Assembly: GCF_008124885.1 (NCBI RefSeq)
Contig: NZ_VNHX01000021.1
Coordinates: forward strand, 1 to 64,000
Length of the DNA: 64,000 nt
Direction: 5' to 3'
Source: Sphingobacterium allocomposti
Lineage (GTDB): Bacteria > Bacteroidota > Bacteroidia > Sphingobacteriales > Sphingobacteriaceae
The notes beneath the pieces are model-generated. The model had not been told where the DNA came from, made no database searches, and saw only the letters and a program-made list of their open reading frames with translations. Shown piece after piece: positions 51,388 to 61,237 of this stretch (the stretch's first letter is position 1; each line of letters starts with the position of its first letter). Made by a program: the position numbers and the translations under genes.

Positions 51388-52617
51388 TCATCTCTCCGGG
51401 ACAAAAGCCAGCGAACTCAGGTTCCGCTCATCAAAAACATCCTGCGCTATGTCTAGCAGATCCCCAGCGGACACGGCATCAATCTTGTCAAAGACTTCGC
51501 TCAATGAGATAACCCTGTCATAGTCCATAATATTTTTAGCAACGGCAATAATCATGCTCATCCTGTTTTCCTCAGCCAAGGCGATCTGACCTTTAAACTT
51601 ATTTTTAGCTTTCAGCAATTGACCGTCCGAGATCGCTTTTGTGGTTAGCCTGTCAAGCTCCCTAAAAACAAGCTTTTTTGCCCGTTGTACCTTTTCCTCG
51701 TCCGTGCCGAGGTAAATCGTAAACAAACCCGTGTCCGAAAAAAGCGTGTAATTAGATTCTATGGTGTAGGCTATGCCATATCTTTCGCGGACGGACAAAT
51801 TCAGAATCGAACTCATCCCAAACCCGCCCAGCATATTGTTCAACAACAATAAACCCGTCTTACGCTCGTCGTGTAAACCATATGCCCCTCCGCCCAACAT
51901 ATAGTGTACCTGATTAATTGGTTTCGCTATCTCCACATGCTCTTTGACAGTCAGACGTACCTCCCCCCGCTTCCGCGTAGGCTTATTTTCCTTGACCGGT
52001 TCGAAATAACGTCTTAACATCTTCTCCACCGTCTCCAATTTGTAGTCGCCCGTGATTCCGATGACTACTTCATGCGTGTGATAGTTTTGCTGTATAAATC
52101 GCTGTATACTTCCTTTATCAAACGTATGCAAGTCTTTTTCTAGCCCTAAAATGTTGTGTCCAAGGCCCGAGCCCCGGTAAATAAGATCTTCATAGTCATC
52201 AATAATAGATTCTTCCGGGCTATCCAGATAAGAAGCCATCTCATCCGCTATCACCCCCTTTTCCTTTTCCATCTCCTCTTCAGGGAAGGTCGAATGGAAC
52301 ATAATATCCTCGAAAAGATCGAGCGCCTTCCCGAGGTGGGGCTGGAGGATCGACGCATGTACACACGTATACTCCTTAGTCGTATAGGCGTTCAGATCGC
52401 CGCCAACCGCTTCCAAATGATTGAGGATCTGCTTCATGGAACGTCGTTCCGTCTGCTTAAAAAGAAGATGTTCAATAAAATGAGCTATCCCAAACATCCC
52501 TTCTTCCTCATCCCGGGAACCAGCATTGACGACGAGACATACGTGGGTAATAGGCGATGTTTGCCGATGAAACACCGCTCTAATTCCATTATCCAAACGG
52601 ATAACTTCATATTCCAT
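51388..52617 (-). CDS. M16-family zinc peptidase
   Basis: A 409-residue processing-peptidase-like metalloprotease. The inverted zinc motif is H46-F-I-E49-H50 with the third ligand E126 in GVIADEMASYLDSPEE. The following IGITGDYKLETVEKMLRRYF and GGFGMSSILNLSVRERYGIAYTIES are standard M16B features. The ATG at 52617 (MEYEVIRLDNGIR) is chosen; the open frame upstream lacks family similarity. No signal peptide, so cytoplasmic. The C-terminal coding end lies next to composite repeat DNA but is not obviously derived from it. Confidence 0.93.
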   Translation of the reverse strand: MEYEVIRLDNGIRAVFHRQTSPITHVCLVVNAGSRDEEEGMFGIAHFIEHLLFKQTERRSMKQILNHLEAVGGDLNAYTTKEYTCVHASILQPHLGKALDLFEDIMFHSTFPEEEMEKEKGVIADEMASYLDSPEESIIDDYEDLIYRGSGLGHNILGLEKDLHTFDKGSIQRFIQQNYHTHEVVIGITGDYKLETVEKMLRRYFEPVKENKPTRKRGEVRLTVKEHVEIAKPINQVHYMLGGGAYGLHDERKTGLLLLNNMLGGFGMSSILNLSVRERYGIAYTIESNYTLFSDTGLFTIYLGTDEEKVQRAKKLVFRELDRLTTKAISDGQLLKAKNKFKGQIALAEENRMSMIIAVAKNIMDYDRVISLSEVFDKIDAVSAGDLLDIAQDVFDERNLSSLAFVPER

Positions 52618-52777
52618 ATTTTTCAAAATAAAATAAACAAGCCTAAACCCCTTGCCTCTGCGGGCGGTAGCCGCTGGCTTGATTAAAATCCAAGAGGCAA
52701 AGGTACGCAATAAATAGTTAACGGCTATAACCTCTTCCGATTACAGCCGTTAATGTACCGCACATATGTGATTATTT

Positions 52778-55597
52778 TTACATTCTAGGAGGACGCATGC
52801 CGCCAGGGAAACGATTTTCCTGTTGAGGCGCCATGCCCGAAAACTTCTGTAGCCTGAACGTAAATGTCAACATAAAATAACGTCCGAGCCTATTTGTCCG
52901 GCTATCCGTGATGAAGTAGTCGGATACCGTCCTCGAAATATTGGTCTGCTCATTGAGCAGGTCGAACGCCTGGAGACGAATTGTCCCACGTTGTCCTTTT
53001 AACAGACGCTGTTCGAGATATGTATTGATAATGAAGGGATTCTGATTAAAATTGCCATAACCGTTATTAAACGTTTTCGACAAGTCCACGCCAAAGATAG
53101 TCGTCGGCGTCAGGTTGACCGATCCAATCAGGTTCGGCGTCCATGACGACACGGCCCTATTGCCCGCGCTGGAAGACGTATTATCGGTTACATTATAAGA
53201 ATAGCGTACTCCCGGATTGATTTCTAGGTTTTCAGACGGATTGTAACGGAACATCAGCCCCTGCATAAACACCCAGTTGTTCGCTATATTTTTTTCTCCT
53301 TCGACCGCGTCGGGATCGCTCGAGATATAGGAGATATTCTTATTAAAATTCACCGACCCCATTAACATGATATTATACGTCTTCTCCTTTAACGATTTCC
53401 CATAGTGGTAAAACGAGTTTACACCGTAAACGTTATCATCCGACGCATTTAAATATCGTATCTCCTGAAACGAACCTACCGTAGGGTCTGCATAAATTTT
53501 GTTAAACCCGACGATCTTGTTATTCGTTAAGTTGGCATTTAGCATGGCGAAAAACGTGTTCCCCTTCTGGAAGTCGCCACTACGGTACCGGACACGCATC
53601 TGATGTTGAAACTCCGGATCGAGGTTTGGATTACCAATAACCGTATTGGTTCTGTTGGTACTAACTTCAAACGGAAGTATCTGCGATACCCCCGGCTCCG
53701 TAGCGGACCCGGAATAATTGATGCTTATATTTTTTTGTCGCGAAAATTTATATTCAAAGCGCACGATCGGAATAACGTTAAAATTCCGCCTGTCAATAAT
53801 CGCCGATTCCGACGTACTGAAGGCATTTCCGCTTAATATCGTTGGCATAACAGCCGCACCGATCGAATACACCATTTTCTCGCCGCTATGGATAAAACTA
53901 GCTCCTACGCGGTGTGTAGAAAACGAATAATCGTAGTTATAGTCGTAATTAAGCCGGGGATCATTGATGATGCCGCCGAGACGATCATAGCCGTTTTGTC
54001 TATTATTATTATCGTAATCATTAACATTAAGATCGTAGGTGAACTCTAACCGCCCCGTTTCGCTTAAGGGTTCGGTATACGACAACGTTCCGCCTGCATT
54101 CCAGCTCTTGTTCATCACCTCCTGAACAGTGAGTTCATAGATAGAATCAAGAGAGGCATCCGGATCCGTCTGGCTGGCAACGAGATTATCCAGCACGCGA
54201 TTGAAGTCGCTTTCTGTCGACGCATTATCATAATTAAAATTGAGGAATAAATTCCGGCCTTTGTCATTGAGCTTCCGGTTGTATAAACCGCTAATACTAT
54301 AACGCGGCGAATAGGTCTCTGTCATGGTCTGCTGACGCTGTATATTGTTCAGTACGTCACCAAAAAAGATCGTCCTGTTATCAAAGGCCCGGCCGTCGTT
54401 ATTGTCTATGCCAAACTGGGGAGTTAGTTTTATATAATCTTTATCCGAAATATTCCATTCTAAATTAGCTTCGAAACGGTGGTTCGCCCGGATGCTGTTG
54501 TTATCAGAGTTCGCCTCGTCACGCTGGTCCAAACCAAAATTATAGGTGCTCGTGGTCGACAACGTTGTATTATCATCACGCCCAAAAGAGTAGCTTCCGT
54601 AAACTTTCAGCTTGTCGCTAAAGTCATGCCGGATATTAACACCGATAGAGCCTGTATTCGTCAATCCTTGCGCATTGTTCCAGCCCCCGCCCCCGGGGCG
54701 TCCTCCTCCGCCTTGTCTACGGCGGGCCCCACCCCCCATTGTATTGAAGTCGAAGAGCTGCGCATTCATATTGTTCAAGTTGGCCAGGACAGATACTTGG
54801 GACTTATCCGTCAGGCCCATCCACATTCCCGTTGCCTGATAGCGGTCTTCTGTACCATACCCGGCTCGTAAGGTAGTCATATACCCCTTGTTGTATTGCG
54901 GGTCAATCTGGATATTTAACACCTTCTCAGAGCTTCCCGTTCGGTTGCCTGTCAAATTAGCCATGTCTCCATAGTCGTCCACGACCTGGATCTTTTGAAT
55001 AATATTAGCCGGTAAGTTTTGGGTTGCCGTTTTTACGTCTCCGCCGAAGAAGTCCTTGCCGTTAATCCGAATACGGGTGACAGACTCGCCCTGGGCTGTA
55101 ACATTACCGTCTTTATCAACTTCCACTCCCTGCAGCTTTCTCAGCGCATCTTCGGCAACAGATCCTTCCCGCAGTTTCAGATCCTTGGTAGAATACTCCA
55201 CTGTATCGCCCTTAACCTGTACAGTCAGAACGCCATCTACGACCACTTCTTCCAACATATTCGCTATCCCTTGCAGTTCGAAAGAGGAAAGAACCATCTT
55301 CTCCTGACCTGCCGGGAACGTAAATTCCCTCTCAAACGGTTCAAAGCCGATGCTACGCACTCTAATGGTAAACCGATCGGATTTCACGTTTTCGAACGTA
55401 AAGATTCCGGCGGGAGAGGAACTCGTGCCTAACGTATCCTTCCCGTCGACCAGCTGTACTGAGGCACCCGCGACCACCCGCGATTCTTTGTCCCGCAACA
55501 TTCCCTGTACCGTCCTGCCTCGCTGGGCATATGCCCCTGTGACGGAAAGGGTAAGAAAAAAAAACAAAACTACCGTTACAATTCTCATATTATTCAT
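52778..55597 (-). CDS. TonB-dependent outer membrane beta-barrel protein
   Basis: A 939-residue exported receptor-like protein (signal peptide cleaved near AYAQ). A carboxypeptidase-regulatory-like domain spans about residues 27-100 (VQGMLRDKESRVVAGASVQLV). A plug-like domain with EEVVVDGVLTVQVKGDTVEY and RKLQGVEVDKDGNVTAQGESVTRIRINGKDFFGGD runs to about 215. A large barrel of the OMP_b-brl_3 type follows, ending in a C-terminal YFMLTFTFRLQ strand and a proline/glycine tail. A striking Gly/Arg-rich insertion lies at about 285-305. No SusD partner is present; instead a small exported protein gene precedes it with a 10-nt gap. Substrate unknown. Confidence 0.9.
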   Translation of the reverse strand: MNNMRIVTVVLFFFLTLSVTGAYAQRGRTVQGMLRDKESRVVAGASVQLVDGKDTLGTSSSPAGIFTFENVKSDRFTIRVRSIGFEPFEREFTFPAGQEKMVLSSFELQGIANMLEEVVVDGVLTVQVKGDTVEYSTKDLKLREGSVAEDALRKLQGVEVDKDGNVTAQGESVTRIRINGKDFFGGDVKTATQNLPANIIQKIQVVDDYGDMANLTGNRTGSSEKVLNIQIDPQYNKGYMTTLRAGYGTEDRYQATGMWMGLTDKSQVSVLANLNNMNAQLFDFNTMGGGARRRQGGGGRPGGGGWNNAQGLTNTGSIGVNIRHDFSDKLKVYGSYSFGRDDNTTLSTTSTYNFGLDQRDEANSDNNSIRANHRFEANLEWNISDKDYIKLTPQFGIDNNDGRAFDNRTIFFGDVLNNIQRQQTMTETYSPRYSISGLYNRKLNDKGRNLFLNFNYDNASTESDFNRVLDNLVASQTDPDASLDSIYELTVQEVMNKSWNAGGTLSYTEPLSETGRLEFTYDLNVNDYDNNNRQNGYDRLGGIINDPRLNYDYNYDYSFSTHRVGASFIHSGEKMVYSIGAAVMPTILSGNAFSTSESAIIDRRNFNVIPIVRFEYKFSRQKNISINYSGSATEPGVSQILPFEVSTNRTNTVIGNPNLDPEFQHQMRVRYRSGDFQKGNTFFAMLNANLTNNKIVGFNKIYADPTVGSFQEIRYLNASDDNVYGVNSFYHYGKSLKEKTYNIMLMGSVNFNKNISYISSDPDAVEGEKNIANNWVFMQGLMFRYNPSENLEINPGVRYSYNVTDNTSSSAGNRAVSSWTPNLIGSVNLTPTTIFGVDLSKTFNNGYGNFNQNPFIINTYLEQRLLKGQRGTIRLQAFDLLNEQTNISRTVSDYFITDSRTNRLGRYFMLTFTFRLQKFSGMAPQQENRFPGGMRPPRM

Positions 55598-55607
55598 CTT
55601 CTCATCT

Positions 55608-56330
55608 TTAGTTAATTGTGGTTTCGAGCCACACCTCCATCGTAGGTCGGTCCTTTCCTGAATTTCCGCGCTTTACGGCGTACGGACTACGTTGCATGGC
55701 CGCCCGCGTGCTGGCTGCCTTGGGAAGCTGCAGTAGTGAAAAACCGTCGTAAATACCTATCTTCAATTGTATCAGCTGGCCACTATCCCGCTGCAACAGC
55801 GCTTTGGGCAACACAGCTTCGTAATATAATACATCGTCCTCGATCTTGGCAACGGCTTTTACACCATAATGGTTCTGCAGCGATAGTATGCCATCCGGAA
55901 CCGCACGAAAGCCCCGTGCAAAATAGCCTCGGGAACGGCTTATTAGTTCACTCTTTACATCCGTGGGAGACCCGAAATCCTGACTTTGTATAGCCCGCTT
56001 CACCTCTCTATCCGGATGGGGAAATAGTAACACCGCATCCTGCTGATTTTTTCTTTCAGCCAACATGCTAAATAAAATGCCATTTCTGACGGCCGCTAGC
56101 TGCAGCGCCGGATCTGCCACCCGGACAGCCACATAAAGATTTAAATCATCCTGACCAAGCTGATACGACCAAGGGCCTTCAGGGGCCGCGTCGACCAATG
56201 TAGGCCATTCCGACAGATCTCCATCGATAGCTGAAGGGAGAAATTGTCCGATCTGAAACGGTTGCTTTTTTTGAGCGGACGCCGAAAGAAAACCGAATAA
56301 GCATAGTAAACCGACAAAAATCTTTCTCAT
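55608..56330 (-). CDS. Exported protein with CBM9-like domain
   Basis: A 240-residue exported protein (signal peptide residues 1-19, SASAQ). The body resembles carbohydrate-binding family 9-like domains: SAIDGDLSEWPTL near residue 33, then DDLNLYVAVRVADPALQ, a central LLFPHPDRE stretch and DDVLYYEAVLPKALL. These domains can bind sugars or haem in other systems. The assignment is moderate. It is first in a two-gene operon with the TonB-dependent barrel 10 nt downstream, so it may present or sense the barrel's ligand in the periplasm. Confidence 0.72.
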   Translation of the reverse strand: MRKIFVGLLCLFGFLSASAQKKQPFQIGQFLPSAIDGDLSEWPTLVDAAPEGPWSYQLGQDDLNLYVAVRVADPALQLAAVRNGILFSMLAERKNQQDAVLLFPHPDREVKRAIQSQDFGSPTDVKSELISRSRGYFARGFRAVPDGILSLQNHYGVKAVAKIEDDVLYYEAVLPKALLQRDSGQLIQLKIGIYDGFSLLQLPKAASTRAAMQRSPYAVKRGNSGKDRPTMEVWLETTIN

Positions 56331-56506
56331 ATTCGCTTTCTTGTTTAATTGAGCTGTCTTTTATTTTAATTACAAAGGAAATAAGAAGAAGTGTAAATTA
56401 GTGTAAATAGGGTGCAATAACAGATAAGTTACATCGATTTTGCCCCTTACGGGCACTAATCGGCAACAAACCGGGCATTAATTGATATTTTTTGTAATTT
56501 CGTACC

Positions 56507-57103
56507 ATGTTACTTTCTACGTTCCAACATGAGTTTATCGAAGCTGGCTGTGACGAAGCAGGAAGAGGATGTCTGGCGGGACCGGTATTTGCCGCCGCTG
56601 TTATCTTTCCTCCAGACTACCGCAACGCGCTGCTGAATGATTCTAAACAACTGTCGGAAAAAAAGCGTACCGAGCTCCGCCCGATTATCGAGCGCGAGGC
56701 ACTGGACTTCGCCGTAGCAAGTGTGTCTGCTGAAGAGATCGATAAGATAAATATTCTGAACGCCTCTTATTTGGCCATGCATCGGGCGCTTGATAGCTTA
56801 AAAACAAAAGCGGCTTACATCATTGTCGATGGAAATCGCTTCAAGCCGTATCAAAATATCCCGCACCAATGCGTCATAAAGGGCGATGGCAAATACCTCT
56901 CGATCGCCGCAGCATCCATATTGGCCAAAACCTATCGCGACGAATATATGGATGGTCTGTCAAAAGATTTTCCTCACTACGACTGGTTGTCCAACAAGGG
57001 ATACCCAACGGTAAAACATCGGAACGCCGTCCTTGAGTTCGGCATCTCTCCACATCATCGAAAAACTTTCAGGGTTACAGACCCTCAATTGAAACTATTC
57101 TAG
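56507..57103 (+). CDS. rnhB: Ribonuclease HII
   Basis: A 198-residue endonuclease removing ribonucleotides from DNA. Active-site residues are visible: D16/E17 in [20 protein letters not shown], the Asp in [11 protein letters not shown], and the later Asp in [25 protein letters not shown] and [11 protein letters not shown] are family signatures. Length is standard. An imperfect -7 box, TAATTTCG (56495-56502), lies 4 nt before the ATG, so this may also be a leaderless gene. Confidence 0.96.
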   Translation: MLLSTFQHEFIEAGCDEAGRGCLAGPVFAAAVIFPPDYRNALLNDSKQLSEKKRTELRPIIEREALDFAVASVSAEEIDKINILNASYLAMHRALDSLKTKAAYIIVDGNRFKPYQNIPHQCVIKGDGKYLSIAAASILAKTYRDEYMDGLSKDFPHYDWLSNKGYPTVKHRNAVLEFGISPHHRKTFRVTDPQLKLF

Positions 57104-57107
57104 TTAA

Positions 57108-57500
57108 TTGGAAGTGAGAATTTAGATTTGAGTAGTGAGACGCAAGATCTTGCGTCTCCACAGCTATCTGCCCTTAGCCATTAGCTTCCCTCAACGACTT
57201 TACAAAGTAACAACTTCACGCCTTATAGCTATCTGCCGTAAGCTATCTGCCCTTATTAACTTCACGACTTTACAAATCAACGACTTCACGCCTTATAGCC
57301 ATCTGCTATCTGCCATTAGCTATCTGCCCTTATTAACTTCACGACTTTACAAAATCAACGACTTCACAGTTCATAGCCATCTGCTATCTGCCGTAAGCTA
57401 TCTGCCCTTATTAACTTCACGCCTTTACAAATCAACGACTTCACAGTTCATAGCCATCTGCTATCTGCCATAAGCTATCTGCCTTATTAACTTCCCTTCA
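57108..57500 (-). repeat. Composite intergenic repeat, locus d: palindrome and four 76-78 bp units
   Basis: Begins with TTGGAAGTGAGAATTTAG, then a perfect 22-nt palindrome (57137-57158; half-site GAGACGCAAGA). At least four tandem units follow, with TTATTAACTTC starting at 57253, 57330, 57408 and 57484 (spacing 77, 78, 76 bp). Each unit has AATCAACGACTTCAC and ATAGCCATCTGCTATCTGCC. It fills the spacer between two convergent genes, ending 5 nt from the YfhO stop. Confidence 0.9.
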
Positions 57501-57505
57501 CACGG

Positions 57506-59971
57506 CTACCCCTTCTTGGCTTTTCGTTTTAAAGTAAGCCAGACCGCAACCACCAGACCTCCGATTAGTACGATAGAAGCAATCAACGAAACGATATTGC
57601 TGATACGAACCGAGGACGGAGCAAATATAAACTCTATGGTGTGGTTGCCCCCCGGAATCTGAAGCGCCCTAAGCAGATAGTCCGCGCGGATAATCGGCAC
57701 TTCCTGACCATCAATGTACGCTTTCCACCCCTTGTCATAATATACTTCCGAAAAAACCGCAAAAGCATCGTTTGGCGACGTCGACTCATATCTTAATGTG
57801 TCGGGATGATAAGAAGTTAGCTTAATTTCCGCATTTGCTGGGGCTCCGAGTCGGGAGGCGTTCAACTGGTTTTTAAATTCTTCGTGCACAAAGGCCTCCT
57901 TACGCGGATCGAAGCTACTGATCGCCTGCATTTCCTGGGCGTTATCCTTCACAAAAGTCACCTTATTTACGAACCACGCATTGCCGGCAGCCGTGCTCCT
58001 ACGTTGGATTTGTTCTGCACCATTCTGCGGATTACGCGTAATTAAGTACCTAACATTCAACATATCCAGCACATCTTCGTTTATCGCTCCGTTAAACTGG
58101 TGTTCCAGCACCTCTTGGAAGCGCATTAATTTGGCCGCATGATAACCGCCTATACTTTTGTGAAAATACGATGCCCGTGCGTCGGAGAAAGGATTGGTTG
58201 TCAGGTCCATGACCCGATAGCTTGGATCCTTATCGAGACGTATCAACTGGTCGACCTCACGCTCAACGACATGCGTCTTGGCGCGCTCTTCCACAAACGA
58301 GTCATTGTTTAGATAGCGTTTGTCTACTGCCCAAAGATCTGCAAGGGTGACAATGCCCAATATAGCGACAAACACCGGTACACTTAGTTTGTTCTTCAGA
58401 TAGAACCAAACAAGGAGAAATGTGATTGCCACGATGAAGAACGAACGATACGCATCGCCTGTTGCAATCGATGTCCTATCTTTAATTAGCGCTTTGGCAA
58501 ATTCGTTGCCCGCACCTTGATCGCCGAGCTGCTGACTGATCGACGCGATATAGTCCTGATGTCCGGAATTTTTGAAATCTAAAAACAAGCTTGGCATTAA
58601 CGCAACCAGCAAACAGAATCCGCCGACGCCCGCAAAGGTATATAGCACAGTCTTGTGGATGTTCGGAATCTCTTTTCCCCGTAAAAACAGCTCGTTGACC
58701 GCCAGTACCGCGAGGAGCGGCATCAGCAGAGCCGGAATGACCAAAATAGATTCCACCGCTCTGAACTTGTTATACATCGGAAAATAGTCGAAAAACAGGT
58801 CAGATACCAATGGGAAGTGGCGTCCGAAAGCTAAGAAGATACAGAGCGTCGTGGCGCCTACGATCCACCACTTGATACGCCCCTTAACAATGATCAGCCC
58901 CAGAACGAACAGGAAACATACGCCGGCTCCGAAGTACCACGGTCCCGACGTAAACATCTTTTCACCCCAATACGTCGGAATTTGTTGCGCAATCTGCTTC
59001 GCCTGTCCCTCTGGAAGACCCATTTTTTTAAAAAACTTGGCAACCTCCGAGTCTTCTCCCAATACGCCCCCAGATCGTCCACCATAGGCATTAGGGATTA
59101 AGAAAGTGATATTCTCGCCGACTCCCTGGCTCCACTCATATGCGTATTGCCTATCCAACCCGCTGGAGCTGCCTCCGCCTTCCTCTACCTTCTGGATATT
59201 AGCCTTTCCCCGCGTTGTCAGTTTGCTGTATTCGTAGGTCGGAAACAGCACGGATGCATTCACAAGAACGGCTATAATTACTGCACCAAGCTGAAGAGCC
59301 GCCGCCTTTGCAAAATTGCCTAGTTCCTTATTGCGGATAGCATGATAAAGTTCGATAAATACGTATACCAAGATAGCTATAAACAGGTAGTATGTAATCT
59401 GCACGTGGTTCGTGCGGATTTCCATCGCGAGGAAAAAAGCAAGCAGTGCCGGTCCCCACAAACGGCTGCCCCGGAAACACAGCAACATTGCCCCGATGAT
59501 AGGAGCCATATAGGCGATAGCATAGGCTTTGTTCACGTGCCCCGCTTCGATATAAATAAAGTTATACGATGTAAAGGCTAAGGCTACCGCTCCAACCGCA
59601 GCAAGCCAAGGCCTAACCCGCAATACAGAAAGCAGAAAGTAGCCTCCCAGCAGGTACAGCAATACGATATCCGTCGGCACCGGAAAGATCGCCCGTATCC
59701 CACGGTTTATATAACTGGTGACGTTGCTTGCGTGTTCATACCATATCTGATAGGTGGGCATCCCGCCAAACATCGAGTTTGTCCACAGTGGAGCATGTCC
59801 ATCTTTCGCCCGGTAGTCGAAGAGTTCCTTTTGACTTCCTTCCGCCTGAATGACGTCGGACTGAACAAGCGTCTTACCTCCGAAGATCGGCGAAAAATAA
59901 AAAAACACCAACACAATAAAGATGGCGATAACTATTAAATGCGTCGAGTTTTCCTTAAACCACTGTTTCAT
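57506..59971 (-). CDS. YfhO-family membrane protein
   Basis: An 821-residue inner-membrane protein of the YfhO family (glycosyltransferase-C-like fold). About 11-13 membrane helices occupy the first 560 residues, starting with THLIVIAIFIVLVFFYFSPIFGG. Conserved early motifs are APLWTNSMFGGMPTYQ and GHVNKAYAIAYMAPI. A soluble domain (about 570-780) with RVMDLTTNPFSDARASYFHKSIGGYHAAKL and a final helix pair follow. In Gram-positive species YfhO glycosylates lipoteichoic acid; in Bacteroidota its role is not established. Monocistronic. Confidence 0.9.
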   Translation of the reverse strand: MKQWFKENSTHLIVIAIFIVLVFFYFSPIFGGKTLVQSDVIQAEGSQKELFDYRAKDGHAPLWTNSMFGGMPTYQIWYEHASNVTSYINRGIRAIFPVPTDIVLLYLLGGYFLLSVLRVRPWLAAVGAVALAFTSYNFIYIEAGHVNKAYAIAYMAPIIGAMLLCFRGSRLWGPALLAFFLAMEIRTNHVQITYYLFIAILVYVFIELYHAIRNKELGNFAKAAALQLGAVIIAVLVNASVLFPTYEYSKLTTRGKANIQKVEEGGGSSSGLDRQYAYEWSQGVGENITFLIPNAYGGRSGGVLGEDSEVAKFFKKMGLPEGQAKQIAQQIPTYWGEKMFTSGPWYFGAGVCFLFVLGLIIVKGRIKWWIVGATTLCIFLAFGRHFPLVSDLFFDYFPMYNKFRAVESILVIPALLMPLLAVLAVNELFLRGKEIPNIHKTVLYTFAGVGGFCLLVALMPSLFLDFKNSGHQDYIASISQQLGDQGAGNEFAKALIKDRTSIATGDAYRSFFIVAITFLLVWFYLKNKLSVPVFVAILGIVTLADLWAVDKRYLNNDSFVEERAKTHVVEREVDQLIRLDKDPSYRVMDLTTNPFSDARASYFHKSIGGYHAAKLMRFQEVLEHQFNGAINEDVLDMLNVRYLITRNPQNGAEQIQRRSTAAGNAWFVNKVTFVKDNAQEMQAISSFDPRKEAFVHEEFKNQLNASRLGAPANAEIKLTSYHPDTLRYESTSPNDAFAVFSEVYYDKGWKAYIDGQEVPIIRADYLLRALQIPGGNHTIEFIFAPSSVRISNIVSLIASIVLIGGLVVAVWLTLKRKAKKG

Positions 59972-60548
59972 ATGTAAATCAATTGTTTATTCTTTAGTAT
60001 CTATTTCAATATATTCTATCGCGCTTTTTCTCAATGGCATTCATGAGCTCGTTTCATGCTGCTTTGGACGGTTTTAATGGCCATATGGAGTGTCCAAATT
60101 AATTTGTCCGTAACTTGTTTGCTTCTTCTGGCGCTCATGCGACTTCTTGGTCGTTTGTGTATATTGACTTTGTCTATTTTCAGTTGCTTCAATGAGCTCA
60201 CCCCGTTAGGTCTGGCAATCATCGACCTTTCATATCTGTTGTTAACTTAAATATCTGCCTATATATGTTAGCCTCCTTATGCGGCTCCGTTATAGAGAAT
60301 ACAAACACGCTGTAAGCTGTAAAATCAAGCAACGATTAGTTATATTAAGTGCCAAAAATATAGAAATGATTTGAGATTATCAGCAAAAATGTGTTAATGT
60401 AGAGGGGAATAGGTTGCCGTTAGCGCCGGTAGCCGGCGGGCAATGACACAGCTCCTGTCCGATGCAAGGCTTGCCGTTCTACGGAGCCTCGTAACTCTCC
60501 AGCACGCCTTTCAGGAGTTCACTCCGAAATGGCACGGAGCGCGTCTTT
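59972..60548. other. Long spacer without a supported gene
   Basis: About 577 nt between the YfhO and TrkA genes. Overlapping ~64-codon frames exist on both strands (60056-60250 plus, 60031-60222 minus). The minus one encodes a basic peptide with KQLKIDKVNIHKRPRSRMSA; neither resembles a known protein and they overlap each other, so no coding call is made. Bases 60417-60545 are G+C-richer with GGCACGGAGCG words. Possibly the remains of a decayed gene. Confidence 0.35.
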
Positions 60549-61235
60549 TTAATTAGCTTTCTGAATAAGCTTTTTGATATCTCCCAATTCGCCGAACACG
60601 ACCAGCAGGTCGTCTGCCTGTAACAGCGTATCAGAGCTGGCAATTCCCGACGCCTCCTTATGTAGCACGGTTTTTCCGTTTACGTTTCTTTCCGTAGACT
60701 TAACAGTGGTCAATATGATCACCCTGTATCTATTGGTTAAATTTGCCTCTTTCAACGACATACCGACATATTTAGCTGGCACGCGCGTTTCCACTATACT
60801 ATAACGGTCAGATACCTTAAATGAGTCGATGATGTCGATATTGTCCAGACGCATCGCCAAGCGCTCTGCCGCTTCCTCCTCGGGCATGATGTACTCGTCA
60901 ATCTGCATAGCCTGTAGCACGGTCTTCTGCAGGTCAGAGACAACGCGGCCAATGATACGTTTCACCTGCAACTGTTTAAGCAGCGCTGTGGTCAGCAGCG
61001 ATGCGCCTTCATCTTCTCCGATGGCGACGATCACCGCATCACTGTCCTTCAACGGAAGCGACATCATAGCCTCGCGGTCGGTGGTATCCATACACACCGT
61101 ATGCGTGATGCGATCTTTTAGCTGTTCTACGATATTGAGGTCTTTGTCGGCCGCGATCACCTCATGCCCCAGCTCAGTCAGGTGGACAGCAAGTGATTTT
61201 CCAAAATGCCCGAGTCCCAAAACGATATACTTCAT
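60549..61235 (-). CDS. TrkA/KtrA-type potassium channel regulator
   Basis: A 228-residue cytoplasmic RCK protein that gates the membrane subunit by binding nucleotides. TrkA_N domain: GLGHFGKSLAVHL (GxGxxG), acidic D31 at the end of the second strand in VIAADKD, then AIGEDEGASLLTTALLKQL. TrkA_C domain: about 140-222, with AKYVGMSLKEANL and LLQADDLLVVFG. It starts 2 nt after the TrkH/KtrB stop and is co-transcribed with it. The single RCK unit is KtrA-like rather than the double TrkA of E. coli. Confidence 0.93.
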   Translation of the reverse strand: MKYIVLGLGHFGKSLAVHLTELGHEVIAADKDLNIVEQLKDRITHTVCMDTTDREAMMSLPLKDSDAVIVAIGEDEGASLLTTALLKQLQVKRIIGRVVSDLQKTVLQAMQIDEYIMPEEEAAERLAMRLDNIDIIDSFKVSDRYSIVETRVPAKYVGMSLKEANLTNRYRVIILTTVKSTERNVNGKTVLHKEASGIASSDTLLQADDLLVVFGELGDIKKLIQKAN

Positions 61236-61237
61236 CT

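Noticed and set aside
57160..57495. Regular repeats resembling a CRISPR array
   Set aside because: Units are contiguous and nearly identical over the full 77 bp, with no unique spacers, and no cas gene is nearby.
60031..60250. Two overlapping ~64-codon frames on opposite strands
   Set aside because: They overlap each other, have no convincing start signals and no recognisable family; both cannot be coding. Left as unexplained spacer.
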